Notes: generated from the letters alone by a model not told the origin. 46,082 nt of DNA from Levilactobacillus tujiorum (GCF_012641185.1 NZ_JAAXLK010000022.1:1-46082), one strand, 5' to 3'; positions 20,695-29,544 are shown, numbered from the stretch's first letter. Made by a program: numbers and translations.

Positions 20695-22427
20695 TTGACC
20701 GTCGCCCCTTCCATTTCAGATCGTAACCGGACATAAGTGCCGCCCTGTTGTTCAAGCTCCGCTGGTGTCCCCTGTTGAACAATCTTGCCATGATCCATTA
20801 CCAAAATATAATCCATTTCATTCATCCAATGAAGACGGTGCGTTGCAAAAAAGACTAAGTGGTGATCAAACACTGGTAACATCGCGCGTTTTAATTCTAC
20901 TTCAGTCTCAATGTCCAGGTGCGCCGTGGGTTCATCGAATAGTAGGACGCGCCGAGAATCATCCAAAAATGCTCGGGCCAATGCGATCCGCTGTGCTTGA
21001 CCGCCACTAACACCACGTGCGCCTTCACCAATCTGCGTCGCCAATCCATCTGGCAACGTGGCGATCCAGTCTGTCAGTCCCGCCTTAGCTGCCGCCTGCA
21101 TCACAGCTTCTTCGCTAGCTCCCGGCGCATAAAACGCGAGATTATCCCGCAAACTCGCGTGAAACAGATAGGGTGCCTGCGGAATATAGACAAAGCTTCG
21201 CTGCCAAGCCTGCTTATCTAAATGTGGCACCGCCGTGTCTCGTACGTTAATCTGGCCATCCTGCGGGCTCAGAAAGCCCCCTAGCGTGTTGATTAAGGTT
21301 GATTTACCAGAACCAGAGGCCCCAATAATACCGACCTTCTGAAAGCCGTGCACGCTGAAGGTAATATCCTTTAATGTTGGTGTCTGACTCTCTCCATAGC
21401 TGACGTTGACTTTGTTCAATGCCAACGTATCATCCGCTTGCCACGTTGGCTGCCGAACCGGCAAAAGATCCCGATCGGTTGGCGTGGGGCGTTGTAAAAT
21501 ATCCAACACCGCCGTCAGCGTATTTTTACCGTTTAGCGTGGCATGATAGTCATTCGCAAAGTTACGAATAGGCGCAAAATAGTCTGGAGCTAACGTCAGA
21601 ATAATCAGTGCCGGAAGGAGTTGAATCGTATTATTCATTAGTCCAAATCCTAAGAATACGGCAATAATGGCAATTGACAAGGTCGTGAAGAAATCCAAGG
21701 CAAACGTTGACGTCATGGCGATCGTCAGCGTGGACATCGTCTTCTTTCGGTAATCTTCACTCACCTGATAGACATTGTCAGCATAAGTCTTATTGAGTCC
21801 CAATTGTTTCAGCGTTGGCAACCCCCGTAGCGTATCGACAAAGTGATTTGAGAGTCGTTGATAGCCGGCATATTGCCGATCGGCCTTTGCTTGGGCGGCT
21901 AACCCGAGAATAATCATAAAGAAGATAATCAACGGATAAATGGCCAGTAAGAATAAGGCCTCTTTCCACTGAATAAATGCGATGTAAATCAAAACAATCC
22001 ATGGCGTCAAAGACAGATCCAATACTTTGCCAATAATCAGCATCAAGTAAGTCTGAATCTTATCGATCCCTTCCAAGCCCATGGTAACCACATTACCAGT
22101 TCCCTTCTGTGCGACCACACTAGGTCCCAAGTCAAAGAGCTTGGCCATAAACTGTTTGCGCAACGTCTTGGTCGTCTTTTCGACGAACGGGTAAAGCAAC
22201 CAGTTATTGGACAACGTTAACAAGTGTCGGGCTAAAAAGGCCCCCGCAAATAGTAATAATGGCAGAACAATGGTCCGTACTGATTTAAGCTGCCATAAGT
22301 TAACAATCGCAACTGATAAGTACTTCGCCTGAAAAATAATCATGAAGGCTTGCACAAATGTCAAAACCGCCATAATCGCCGCGGCTGGCTTGACACCCGG
22401 AAATTTAAACACCCGTTTATCAATCAA
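20691..22427 (-). CDS. cydD: ABC transporter CydD subunit for cytochrome bd assembly
   Basis: CydD is the partner of CydC. The 578 residues have an N-terminal membrane domain (about 15-310) and an ATPase domain with Walker A GASGSGKST, signature VSGGQAQRIALARA, Walker B VLLFDEPTAHLD and switch histidine FATHR. The start is TTG, with an AGAGGGGG ribosome site 7 bases upstream. It is first of the cydDC pair, which has its own promoter and is separated from cydAB by a terminator. Confidence 0.92.
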   Translation of the reverse strand: MIDKRVFKFPGVKPAAAIMAVLTFVQAFMIIFQAKYLSVAIVNLWQLKSVRTIVLPLLLFAGAFLARHLLTLSNNWLLYPFVEKTTKTLRKQFMAKLFDLGPSVVAQKGTGNVVTMGLEGIDKIQTYLMLIIGKVLDLSLTPWIVLIYIAFIQWKEALFLLAIYPLIIFFMIILGLAAQAKADRQYAGYQRLSNHFVDTLRGLPTLKQLGLNKTYADNVYQVSEDYRKKTMSTLTIAMTSTFALDFFTTLSIAIIAVFLGFGLMNNTIQLLPALIILTLAPDYFAPIRNFANDYHATLNGKNTLTAVLDILQRPTPTDRDLLPVRQPTWQADDTLALNKVNVSYGESQTPTLKDITFSVHGFQKVGIIGASGSGKSTLINTLGGFLSPQDGQINVRDTAVPHLDKQAWQRSFVYIPQAPYLFHASLRDNLAFYAPGASEEAVMQAAAKAGLTDWIATLPDGLATQIGEGARGVSGGQAQRIALARAFLDDSRRVLLFDEPTAHLDIETEVELKRAMLPVFDHHLVFFATHRLHWMNEMDYILVMDHGKIVQQGTPAELEQQGGTYVRLRSEMEGATVK

Positions 22428-22462
22428 TTTAATGCCCCCTCTAACAAGTAAGTCTTACTGCT

Positions 22463-22491
22463 ATAATACAGCTTTCACAGCAATTTTTCGA
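22463..22491 (-). promoter_or_regulatory. Candidate cydDC promoter
   Basis: On the minus strand TCGAAA (22486-22491), a 17-base spacer and TATTAT (22463-22468) give a weak-to-fair promoter about 36 bases before cydD. It overlaps a cre-like box. Confidence 0.4.
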
Positions 22492-22500
22492 GCGCTTACA
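22487..22500 (-). promoter_or_regulatory. cre-like box upstream of cydDC
   Basis: On the minus strand TGTAAGCGCTCGAA has a perfect left half and centre of the CcpA operator (TGTAAGCG) and misses the conserved C of the right half. It overlaps the candidate -35, a position suited to repression. Confidence 0.4.
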
Positions 22501-22546
22501 TTCTAGTCACAACGGGTCTCTACGCACGCCACACACCCGCTGCCAT

Positions 22547-22575
22547 AAAAAAAGATGCCGCCCGAAGACGACATC
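22547..22575 (-). terminator. Terminator after cydB
   Basis: A 9-bp stem (22554-22562 with 22567-22575, two G-U pairs) is closed by a C(UUCG)G tetraloop on the transcript and followed by seven T. It lies 21 bases past the cydB stop and separates cydAB from cydDC. Confidence 0.88.
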
Positions 22576-22595
22576 CCCGAATTCATTTCAATCAA

Positions 22596-23606
22596 CTAGG
22601 CACTTTGCTTAGGTGAAGCCAAGCGCTTGTAGAAGACCCAGTAACTCCAGATGAAGTAGATCAACACGATTGGCAAAATGCTAAACGTGAGAATCGTCAT
22701 CAGGTGTAACGTGTACGGCGAGTTAGAGGAGTTCTTAATCAATAGTGAGTTAGCTGGATTGTTCGCAATCATCACGCGTGGGAATAATCCATTAAAGATC
22801 AGGACAACCACGCTAATCAAAGATAACCCGCTACCAATAAAGGAGAGCCATTCATGATTTCCTAAGACTCCCCAGTAAGCCAATACGGTGAAGATGACCA
22901 AGGCTACCACGATTGCCGTTGTCGTCATTGGCTTCTTAGCGAAGAAATCGGTCGAGAAGAACAGCAAGATTGCGAAGACAACCTCCCCAGCAAAGAGCAC
23001 TGGGTAGAGAATCTTGTTCCATGCTAATGCGCGGTCACGCAAACTACCAGTGGTCTTTAACCGCATGAAGTTCAAGCCATGGACTAAGCAAAGTACCGTC
23101 ACGGCCACCCCACCAACAATCGAGAAGAGGTTGACGTAATCACCGAAGTGCGCGGTCATATCTCCGTTCTTATCAATTGGCATTCCCGCAATCATCGCAG
23201 TGAACAACATCCCAAACAGGAAGGCCGCACAGAAACTACCAATCGTCGCTGCCCACTCCCAGAAGTTCCGCCAAGTATCCGTCTTCATGTTGGCACGGAA
23301 TTCAAAGGAAACACCCCGAAAGATCAAGGCAGCCAGAATCAGAAATAGAACCAGATAGAAACCAGAGAATAGGGTTGCGTACCACATTGGGAAGGACGCA
23401 AACATCGCCCCACCGGCTGTGATCAACCATACTTCGTTGCCGTCCCAGTGCGGTCCAATGGTCTTGATGACCACGTCCCGCTCATCACTAGTTTTGGCGA
23501 AGCTCTTCACCAACATGCCGACACCAAAGTCGAACCCTTCAAGGAAGAAGAAACCACTAAACAACACACCAATGAGAATGAACCACAGAAGTTGTAGGCT
23601 AGTCAT
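22596..23606 (-). CDS. cydB: Cytochrome bd ubiquinol/menaquinol oxidase subunit II
   Basis: CydB is the structural partner of CydA in the cytochrome bd quinol oxidase, which reduces oxygen to water at the membrane. The 336 residues form about nine membrane helices. The N-terminus shows FFLEGFDFGVGML and the conserved segment IGPHWDGNEVWLITAGGAMFASFP, split here as IGPHWDGNEVWL and ITAGGAMFASFP, both typical of the family. The gene overlaps the cydA end by 8 bases and has an AAGGGGG ribosome site. Confidence 0.95.
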   Translation of the reverse strand: MTSLQLLWFILIGVLFSGFFFLEGFDFGVGMLVKSFAKTSDERDVVIKTIGPHWDGNEVWLITAGGAMFASFPMWYATLFSGFYLVLFLILAALIFRGVSFEFRANMKTDTWRNFWEWAATIGSFCAAFLFGMLFTAMIAGMPIDKNGDMTAHFGDYVNLFSIVGGVAVTVLCLVHGLNFMRLKTTGSLRDRALAWNKILYPVLFAGEVVFAILLFFSTDFFAKKPMTTTAIVVALVIFTVLAYWGVLGNHEWLSFIGSGLSLISVVVLIFNGLFPRVMIANNPANSLLIKNSSNSPYTLHLMTILTFSILPIVLIYFIWSYWVFYKRLASPKQSA

Positions 23607-25053
23607 GGTTGAACGCCCCCTTCGAGTAAGGATCTAACTCTTTCGTATCACCAGCTGAGTAACCGTCGGTGTTTTCGGCGTCTGGACCAGCCTTTAACGT
23701 CCGGTGACAAAGGATAATCATGATGAGCCCCATGATGGCAAACATCGCAAAGTAAACGATATTAGTCGTCAGTAACGAGGCTACGGAAACGTTTGGCGAA
23801 ACCGCATCGGCAATGGTCAATAGGCCATAAACAATCCATGGGTAACGACCAAACTCAGTGACAAACCAGCCGGCAGTATTGACAACAAATGGTAGCCACA
23901 GGCATAAGCCCAGAATGTACAGGAACCAACGCTGCTTCATAATTAGTTGCGACCGCTTACGGTTGAAGATCAAGCCCACGATAGCCAATAGTGCGAACAG
24001 AGCCCCAGCACCTGCCATGATTCGGAAGCTCCAGAACAGTGTCTTCGTTGGCACGTAATAGTTCATGTCGCTACCAAATTTCTTATCGTACTTCGCGTGC
24101 ATGTCCTTGTTAACCTGATTCATTCCTTTAACTGTCCCCGTTGTCTTATGGAAGCTCAACAGGTTCAAGACATACGGTACATCGACGGACCAAGTCGTCT
24201 TATGTTGCTTCGTATCAAAACCAGAAACCGCTGCCCATTCACCTTTGTTGGTTGAGTTCTTGTAGAGCCCTTCCATAGCGGCAAACTTCATCGGTTGATT
24301 ATTGATCAAGTAACGGGTTTGTAAATCCCCACTAGCGATGGAGCCCAGTGAGAAGATCAAACCAATAACTAACGCGACGTTCAGTGACTTCCGATAGAAC
24401 GTGACGTGGTCTTTCTTAAGTAACCGCCAAGCAGAACATCCTGCGATCACAAAGGCAGCGGTTACAAAAGCGCCGAAAATAACATGTGGAAATTCATTCC
24501 AGAGTTGCGGGTTACCCACGACCTTACCGAAGCTGACCATTTGAACGTGACCAGTCTTCTGGTTGATGATGTATCCCAATGGGTTTTGCATGAAACTATT
24601 CGCTGCCAGAATCCATAAGGCAGATAGTGAAGAACCAAACATAACCAGCCAAATAAAGAGTGTGTGAACCCACTTGTTAAAGCGATCCCAAGTGAACATC
24701 CACATCCCAATAAAGGTTGATTCCAAGAAGAATGCAGCCAAGGCTTCGATGGCTAATGGCGCCCCGAAGATGTCCCCCATAAACCGGGAGTATTCTGACC
24801 AGTTCATTCCGAATTGGAATTCTTGAATAATACCAGTAACCACACCGACGGCGAAACTATACAGGAACATTTTGCCCCAGAATTGCGCCATCTTTTTGTA
24901 ATCCTTATCACCCTTGATGGCGTACATGGTTTCCATGACCGCCACCACAAAGGCTAACCCGATAGAAAATGGAACGAAGAAGAAGTGAAAGACAGTGGTC
25001 ATTCCAAATTGGAATCGCGCTAGGCCTAGGATATCCAGACCAAGATTTAGCAT
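23599..25053 (-). CDS. cydA: Cytochrome bd ubiquinol/menaquinol oxidase subunit I
   Basis: CydA carries the three hemes and oxidises quinol. The 484 residues begin with LGLARFQFGMTTVFHFFFVPFSIG, part of which supplies the heme-b595 histidine; the FHVIFGAFVTAAF segment supplies another heme ligand, and the conserved GRYPWIVYGLL motif is near residue 400. The Q loop is the short form common in Gram-positives. The ATG has a strong GGGGAGG ribosome site. Lactobacilli generally cannot make heme, so the oxidase would work only when heme is supplied; that is family knowledge, not visible here. Confidence 0.96.
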   Translation of the reverse strand: MLNLGLDILGLARFQFGMTTVFHFFFVPFSIGLAFVVAVMETMYAIKGDKDYKKMAQFWGKMFLYSFAVGVVTGIIQEFQFGMNWSEYSRFMGDIFGAPLAIEALAAFFLESTFIGMWMFTWDRFNKWVHTLFIWLVMFGSSLSALWILAANSFMQNPLGYIINQKTGHVQMVSFGKVVGNPQLWNEFPHVIFGAFVTAAFVIAGCSAWRLLKKDHVTFYRKSLNVALVIGLIFSLGSIASGDLQTRYLINNQPMKFAAMEGLYKNSTNKGEWAAVSGFDTKQHKTTWSVDVPYVLNLLSFHKTTGTVKGMNQVNKDMHAKYDKKFGSDMNYYVPTKTLFWSFRIMAGAGALFALLAIVGLIFNRKRSQLIMKQRWFLYILGLCLWLPFVVNTAGWFVTEFGRYPWIVYGLLTIADAVSPNVSVASLLTTNIVYFAMFAIMGLIMIILCHRTLKAGPDAENTDGYSAGDTKELDPYSKGAFNHD

Positions 25054-25109
25054 TTTTCTAACCTCCCCAAACGTTATTAGTGTAAATAAATAATTGCTGT
25101 CTTGAGTTC

Positions 25110-25138
25110 ATTATATCGAGTGATAAGTCAATTTTCAA
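25110..25138 (-). promoter_or_regulatory. cydAB promoter
   Basis: On the minus strand TTGAAA (25133-25138), exactly 17 bases and TATAAT (25110-25115) form a near-consensus sigma-A promoter, with a leader of about 50 bases before the cydA ATG. Confidence 0.75.
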
Positions 25139-25214
25139 TGCCTGGGCCTCAATCTCACCAAAGATAATGGATTTTATTCGATTTTTATGTGCAAAATGTT
25201 CGTTGACTTTAGTA

Positions 25215-25234
25215 ACACATTTTCAAAAGTGTGT
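25215..25234. repeat. Near-palindrome between cydA and the dehydrogenase gene
   Basis: ACACATTTTCAAAAGTGTGT is an inverted repeat with 9-base arms (one T-G pair) around CA. It lies about 80 bases upstream of the cydA -35. The size and symmetry suit a dimeric regulator, but it does not match the Rex, Fnr or CcpA consensus as I know them. Confidence 0.35.
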
Positions 25235-25252
25235 CATCCAAGCGAAAGCCAA

Positions 25253-25266
25253 TGCATCCGCTTACA
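25253..25266 (-). promoter_or_regulatory. cre-like box between cydA and the dehydrogenase gene
   Basis: On the minus strand TGTAAGCGGATGCA, with a T before and after, fits the relaxed operator WTGNAANCGNWNNCW at every position. It lies 31 bases upstream of the plus-strand -10 box and about 115 bases upstream of the cydA -35, so it may act on the dehydrogenase gene, on cydAB, or on both. Confidence 0.45.
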
Positions 25267-25294
25267 AATTCATCGGCTAAAATACGCAAACTCG

Positions 25295-25303
25295 TGATAA
25301 AAT
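25295..25303 (+). promoter_or_regulatory. Extended -10 promoter of the D-hydroxyacid dehydrogenase gene
   Basis: TGATAAAAT is an extended -10 (TGn plus TAAAAT), 35 bases upstream of the ATG. No good -35 is seen. Confidence 0.5.
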
Positions 25304-25338
25304 AGAAGTAAGCAATTGGTATGAGGAGGCTTTTCATC

Positions 25339-26286
25339 ATGACAGAACGCGTACTTGCGCTACAGGCATTAGCACCAGAACAACGGGCTCAACTTGAACA
25401 GGCCGGTGTCGAAATTGTCGACGCCAACAACTGGGAGAGCCAGTCCCCTATCACCATCATTTTCGGCTGGGATAAGAAGATTGGCCCAGCCGCCTTGATG
25501 GCCCCCAGCAATCAAGTTAAATGGATTCAAACGGTCAGTGCAGGAATTGACTACCTGCCACTAGATTGGATTAAGGCCCACGATGTTCAGGTCACTAACG
25601 CTAGCGGCGTTTATTCACCGGCGATTGCCGAATCCACTATCGGCTACTTGCTTTACTTTATTCGTGGGTTCAATGAAGCTATCAAGAACCAAGCTGGTCA
25701 TTTCTGGGAGCAACCTGCCCGCGACGACTTACGACTACTGGCAAGCCAAAACGTTGTCATTTACGGGACCGGCAGTATCGGCCAAGCGATCGCTAAATTA
25801 TTACATGGCTTTGGCAACGAACCGGCTGGCGTTAACCGTTCCGGTCATCCCGTGGACGGCTTCAAACAGACGGTTAGTTTGGAAAATGATCATGACTTGC
25901 TGAAGGATGCGGATGTGGTCATCAATGCTATGCCCGCAACCAGTACCACCGTCCACTATTTTGATGAACAGTTCTTCAAACAACTAGATGGGCTCAACAT
26001 CTTTATCAACGTGGGCCGTGGGAAATCGGTTGACCAACAGGCATTAATGAATGCCCTACTCTACCAGAACATTTTGCACGCTGCCCTCGATGTCTTTGAA
26101 GAAGAACCTTTGGCTAAGGATTCACGGCTGTGGGATTACCCCAACGTTCTGATCACGCCGCATCAAACTGGTTTTGCCCAGGAAAATACGAAACCAATTT
26201 TGAACATTTTTGAAAAGAACCTGCAAAGTTGGCTGAACGATGGCAGTCTGAGTGTTAATTTAACCGACGTTTCTCAAGGATACTAA
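25339..26286 (+). CDS. NAD-dependent D-2-hydroxyacid dehydrogenase family protein
   Basis: This 315-residue cytoplasmic oxidoreductase of the D-isomer-specific 2-hydroxyacid dehydrogenase family interconverts a 2-keto acid and a D-2-hydroxy acid with NAD(P)H. The Rossmann motif is GTGSIGQAIAKL; the catalytic Arg, Glu and His are in NVGRGKSVDQ, DVFEEEPL and ITPHQTG. The ATG at 25339 has an AGGAGG ribosome site; an ATG at 25321 would place that ribosome site inside the gene and is rejected. It looks like the phosphoglycerate-dehydrogenase-like branch rather than classical D-lactate dehydrogenase, and the substrate is not known. It is divergent from cydA and shares its control region. Confidence 0.85.
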   Translation: MTERVLALQALAPEQRAQLEQAGVEIVDANNWESQSPITIIFGWDKKIGPAALMAPSNQVKWIQTVSAGIDYLPLDWIKAHDVQVTNASGVYSPAIAESTIGYLLYFIRGFNEAIKNQAGHFWEQPARDDLRLLASQNVVIYGTGSIGQAIAKLLHGFGNEPAGVNRSGHPVDGFKQTVSLENDHDLLKDADVVINAMPATSTTVHYFDEQFFKQLDGLNIFINVGRGKSVDQQALMNALLYQNILHAALDVFEEEPLAKDSRLWDYPNVLITPHQTGFAQENTKPILNIFEKNLQSWLNDGSLSVNLTDVSQGY

Positions 26287-26297
26287 TTCATCACTAA

Positions 26298-26343
26298 AAA
26301 AGGTGTTACCATGCGATCTTCGAATTCGCTGGTAACACCTTTT
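26298..26343 (+). terminator. Terminator after the dehydrogenase gene
   Basis: A perfect 13-bp stem AAAAGGTGTTACC/GGTAACACCTTTT (26298-26310 with 26331-26343) has a 20-base loop. It is A/T flanked on both sides and could work in both directions. Confidence 0.8.
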
Positions 26344-26517
26344 CAATCTGCTTGATTCTCTAGCAACATCCCTCAAAGCTTTGAACATTAAACAATTTAT
26401 GAAACCACTCTTTTGCGGTTTTACAAAATCAATACATAAAATCTACATGCTTACTACATTCTCTTGTTACGCTGTTGTAAGTAATCAATCTACTAACTGA
26501 ATCTTAGGAGGAGTAAC

Positions 26518-27897
26518 ATGCATCGATCAACTATTGTCAAATCACTAAGCCTCGCCGGCGTCGTTCTTTCATTAATGAGCGTTGGAGTCCCCAGTGCAAG
26601 TGCTGCGGTAGACGCCCAAGCACCACAAACTACTGAAACGGCTACCACGGGAAAACGGACTTCCAATAGCAAGACCGGCCAAGCAACTGCTGCACCAGCT
26701 ATTCAATCACGAATGACCGCTGATGAATTGGCTGAACAAATCGCTACATATGGTGACGTTAAAGACACCTTGATTAAAATGTACGGGACGAAAAACACTC
26801 GGGATATTGGCGGATACAAAACGGCAGATGGAAAATGGCAAATTCGTAAGAATCGCCTGCTTCGCTCTGATAATCTAAATAAAATCAATAACAACGACAA
26901 AAACATTCTTACTGCCGGTCATCACGTTACGTCTATCGTCGACTTCCGAACGGATGGTCAGATCAGCGGTCTTCCCGACCAAGGGCTTGCTGGCGTTGAT
27001 AATACTAGTATTTCAATCTTAGGTGAAAAAGCCTATACCGACAGTTCTGCCCTCAGCCCAGAATTTTCTGGCGATGGTGGGTTCTATGTCCAACAATTAG
27101 AATTCAGTCAATCAGCTGTTCAAGGATACAGCCGTTTCCTAAACATGTTACTTCAAAATAACTTTGCAACTCTCTATCACTGCTCATCAGGAAAAGATCG
27201 AACTGGAATCGCAACCGTTTTGATCATGTCCATTCTAGGCATGGATGACAAAACAATTATGAATGATTTCATGCAGTCCTACCAAACTGGGCGTACCGTC
27301 AAGGCCACTTGGCTCAACGAATACTTCCGTGAGATCAAGTCACGCTACGTAACCATGAACCGATACATCACCAACGTACTAGGATTCTCTCGACCACAAC
27401 AGGAGAAACTACGTTCAATGTATCTGGTATCAACTGATGGTAAAAATACCCCTTACACAGATAAGATCAATGTGACCGCGCCTACACCATCTACTCCAAA
27501 ACCAACTCCTTCGACACCAGTACCAGCACCAGCTCCTAGCCAACCAGCTACCCCAGTAGCAACGGTGACTCCAATTGAATCAGGTGCAGCAGACAAACCC
27601 CATAAGGCTAAGAAAGCCAAAGGGAAAATCATCTCCAGCAAGAAGCTCCACACCAAGTACGTTTACCACTTGAAGAGTCATAAAAAGTGGTTCAAGGATG
27701 CCCATTTACAAAAATCACTAGGCCACACCACGAAGAAACACAAGAAGACGACCTGGAAACTTACGAATGTTGAACGCATCAAGATTAAAGGTAAAACTTA
27801 CACTTACTACAAGATTAAAGATCATGCCGGCCATAAGGCCTGGATTTTAAAGGCTTACGTCGTTAAGATCAAGGCACATATGACCAACCATCACTAA
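26518..27897 (+). CDS. Secreted tyrosine-phosphatase-like protein with wall-attachment module
   Basis: This 459-residue exported protein has a signal peptide (1-30, ending ASA), a phosphatase domain of the Tyr_phosphatase_3 type (about 75-300), a Pro/Thr/Ser linker (about 320-355) and a very basic C-terminal module (about 365-459). The P-loop HCSSGKDRTG (221-230) keeps the catalytic Cys and Arg; TRDIGGYK and IVDFRTD are family motifs. The domain is related to LipA/MptpB-like dual-specificity and phosphoinositide phosphatases, so the substrate could be protein, lipid or sugar phosphate. The terminal KGKTYTYYKIKD...GHKAWILKAYV resembles SH3-like wall modules of lactobacilli. An AGGAGGAG ribosome site precedes the ATG. 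It faces the end of the exopolysaccharide operon and may modify surface polymers, which is an inference. Confidence 0.82.
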   Translation: MHRSTIVKSLSLAGVVLSLMSVGVPSASAAVDAQAPQTTETATTGKRTSNSKTGQATAAPAIQSRMTADELAEQIATYGDVKDTLIKMYGTKNTRDIGGYKTADGKWQIRKNRLLRSDNLNKINNNDKNILTAGHHVTSIVDFRTDGQISGLPDQGLAGVDNTSISILGEKAYTDSSALSPEFSGDGGFYVQQLEFSQSAVQGYSRFLNMLLQNNFATLYHCSSGKDRTGIATVLIMSILGMDDKTIMNDFMQSYQTGRTVKATWLNEYFREIKSRYVTMNRYITNVLGFSRPQQEKLRSMYLVSTDGKNTPYTDKINVTAPTPSTPKPTPSTPVPAPAPSQPATPVATVTPIESGAADKPHKAKKAKGKIISSKKLHTKYVYHLKSHKKWFKDAHLQKSLGHTTKKHKKTTWKLTNVERIKIKGKTYTYYKIKDHAGHKAWILKAYVVKIKAHMTNHH

Positions 27898-27907
27898 ACT
27901 AACGTCA

Positions 27908-27942
27908 CAAAGAAGCTTCTCGGCTACCGGGAAGCTTCTTTG
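27908..27942 (+). terminator. Terminator after the secreted phosphatase gene
   Basis: A 12-bp stem CAAAGAAGCTTC/GAAGCTTCTTTG (27908-27919 with 27931-27942) is followed by TTT. It lies 10 bases past the stop codon. Confidence 0.75.
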
Positions 27943-27999
27943 TTTCCTGACCATCGCCATTTACGTCCCATACGGCCGAATGATCCTATTAGAATCCAA

Positions 28000-29544
28000 C
28001 TACTTTTTTAAATAACCAACCACCAAACGCCAAAAATAATTAAATTCCTTAGTCCTAAAAGTTAGAGCAAAAAACAAGAACAAAGCCGCACATTCTACTA
28101 TTATTGCGCTCATAATTAACTCGGCAAGGCCCAATTCAAAGTTAGCCGCAAACATCACCAGTCCAATAATCACAAAAATTATTGGGACTTCGTATATCAG
28201 GTACCTAACGATATAATTTCCCATCGATTCATGGAACCCATCATGAAAGACGATGTAGGGTTCCCACAGCAGATTAATCATCAAATTACTGCCCAACGTA
28301 CCAGCCACAACGCCTAGCACGCCCATGTGGGCAGCCCCAATAAACGTCAAAGACAACACCAAATTAACGATTGCTTCAATGACGGACTTCCATCTCAAAG
28401 ACCAGTAAAGGCCCATTCCGGAAATAAAGTTCTGAATACCAAAGCGAGACTGGTTAATCGAATAATTAACCACGATTCCAATTGTGACTGTCGTCGATAA
28501 TAAATAGTTATGTCCTGCCCAAATGTTGATGAAACTGTGAAAAGCAAAGGCTAATCCCACTGAAACGAACAGATTAATGAGCGCATTCAAATAAATCACG
28601 CGATATAAAACGACCTTCTGCCTAGAAACTGATGTCGTCACATGTAAATTGCCGATGCTCCCCACCAAGGACGCCAATACCTGTGAAAATAAACTACTGA
28701 TGCTTTGTACGATCAACATGTAATTCGAATACTTCGCCACGGCGACTAAGCCGCTAAACATCGATAACAGAATATTATCAGTCCCAAACACCACAATCTC
28801 ACCGATTTTACTTGAAATTGCGCCCACAACATTCTTCCTAATCGACGTCTGCGTGCGATGATCTATTTTCAAACTCAAATGGTGACTTTGGTGTTCAAAA
28901 ACTTCGGGATAACGCCGACCAGCCATTCTTGATAATTGAAAATTACTGATAACTGCCATTCCCGCCTGAACGACCAAAAACCAAAGATAAGAATGAAAGA
29001 AAACCAGAATCACGATTTGAAGTACCTGCTGGGCTCCTTTGAAAAGAAAATCATTAAGCGAATTCAGATATCCACGTTGCACCGCCATCAAGAATGACCG
29101 CTTGTGCGCACTAAAATATGTGGCAACCGTACTGCACAAATACAGTAAGAACCACCATAGAATTTCCATTTCACTAAAATTCGTGTTTTTTATAAAGAGA
29201 TGAATAAACGGTGCGGTTAGTACTCCCAAAGTTGTGATCAAAACGATGATCCCAGCATAGGCTTTCTTATACAATCCGATTAAAGCTCTTAATTTATCAA
29301 TATCATTCTCAGCAATTGGTTTGTACAAGGCGACGGTGATGGCCGTGCCAATCCCTAAATCTGCAAAATTTAACAGACTCACGATATTCGCGAATAAGCC
29401 ATTTAGACCAACAAAGTCTTGCGCCAGCTCATGAATCAAAGCTGTTTGAACGCCAAACTTCAAGAATAACCCTACGAGCTGGGTAATCAGCATGGTGACT
29501 GCGTTCACTGAAGCAGCCTTCGTTCTATTCAGTTTGTTATTCAT
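28000..29544 (-). CDS. Polysaccharide flippase (Wzx-like, MOP superfamily)
   Basis: This is a 514-residue membrane protein with about 12-14 hydrophobic segments, beginning MNNKLNRTKAASVNAVTML. It should flip undecaprenyl-linked repeat units across the membrane for Wzy polymerisation. The ATG at 29544 has a GGGGA ribosome site; a GTG six codons upstream is possible but less likely. It is the last gene of the minus-strand operon that begins with cpsC. A second flippase gene lies at 42676-44091, of different length and base composition, so each may serve its own glycan. Confidence 0.85.
   Translation of the reverse strand: MNNKLNRTKAASVNAVTMLITQLVGLFLKFGVQTALIHELAQDFVGLNGLFANIVSLLNFADLGIGTAITVALYKPIAENDIDKLRALIGLYKKAYAGIIVLITTLGVLTAPFIHLFIKNTNFSEMEILWWFLLYLCSTVATYFSAHKRSFLMAVQRGYLNSLNDFLFKGAQQVLQIVILVFFHSYLWFLVVQAGMAVISNFQLSRMAGRRYPEVFEHQSHHLSLKIDHRTQTSIRKNVVGAISSKIGEIVVFGTDNILLSMFSGLVAVAKYSNYMLIVQSISSLFSQVLASLVGSIGNLHVTTSVSRQKVVLYRVIYLNALINLFVSVGLAFAFHSFINIWAGHNYLLSTTVTIGIVVNYSINQSRFGIQNFISGMGLYWSLRWKSVIEAIVNLVLSLTFIGAAHMGVLGVVAGTLGSNLMINLLWEPYIVFHDGFHESMGNYIVRYLIYEVPIIFVIIGLVMFAANFELGLAELIMSAIIVECAALFLFFALTFRTKEFNYFWRLVVGYLKK

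Noticed and set aside
26400-26425. Hairpin AAACCAC/GCGGTTT upstream of the secreted phosphatase gene
   Set aside because: The stem is short with a mismatch, and there is no transcript from the left that it would need to stop beyond the strong terminator at 26298-26343.
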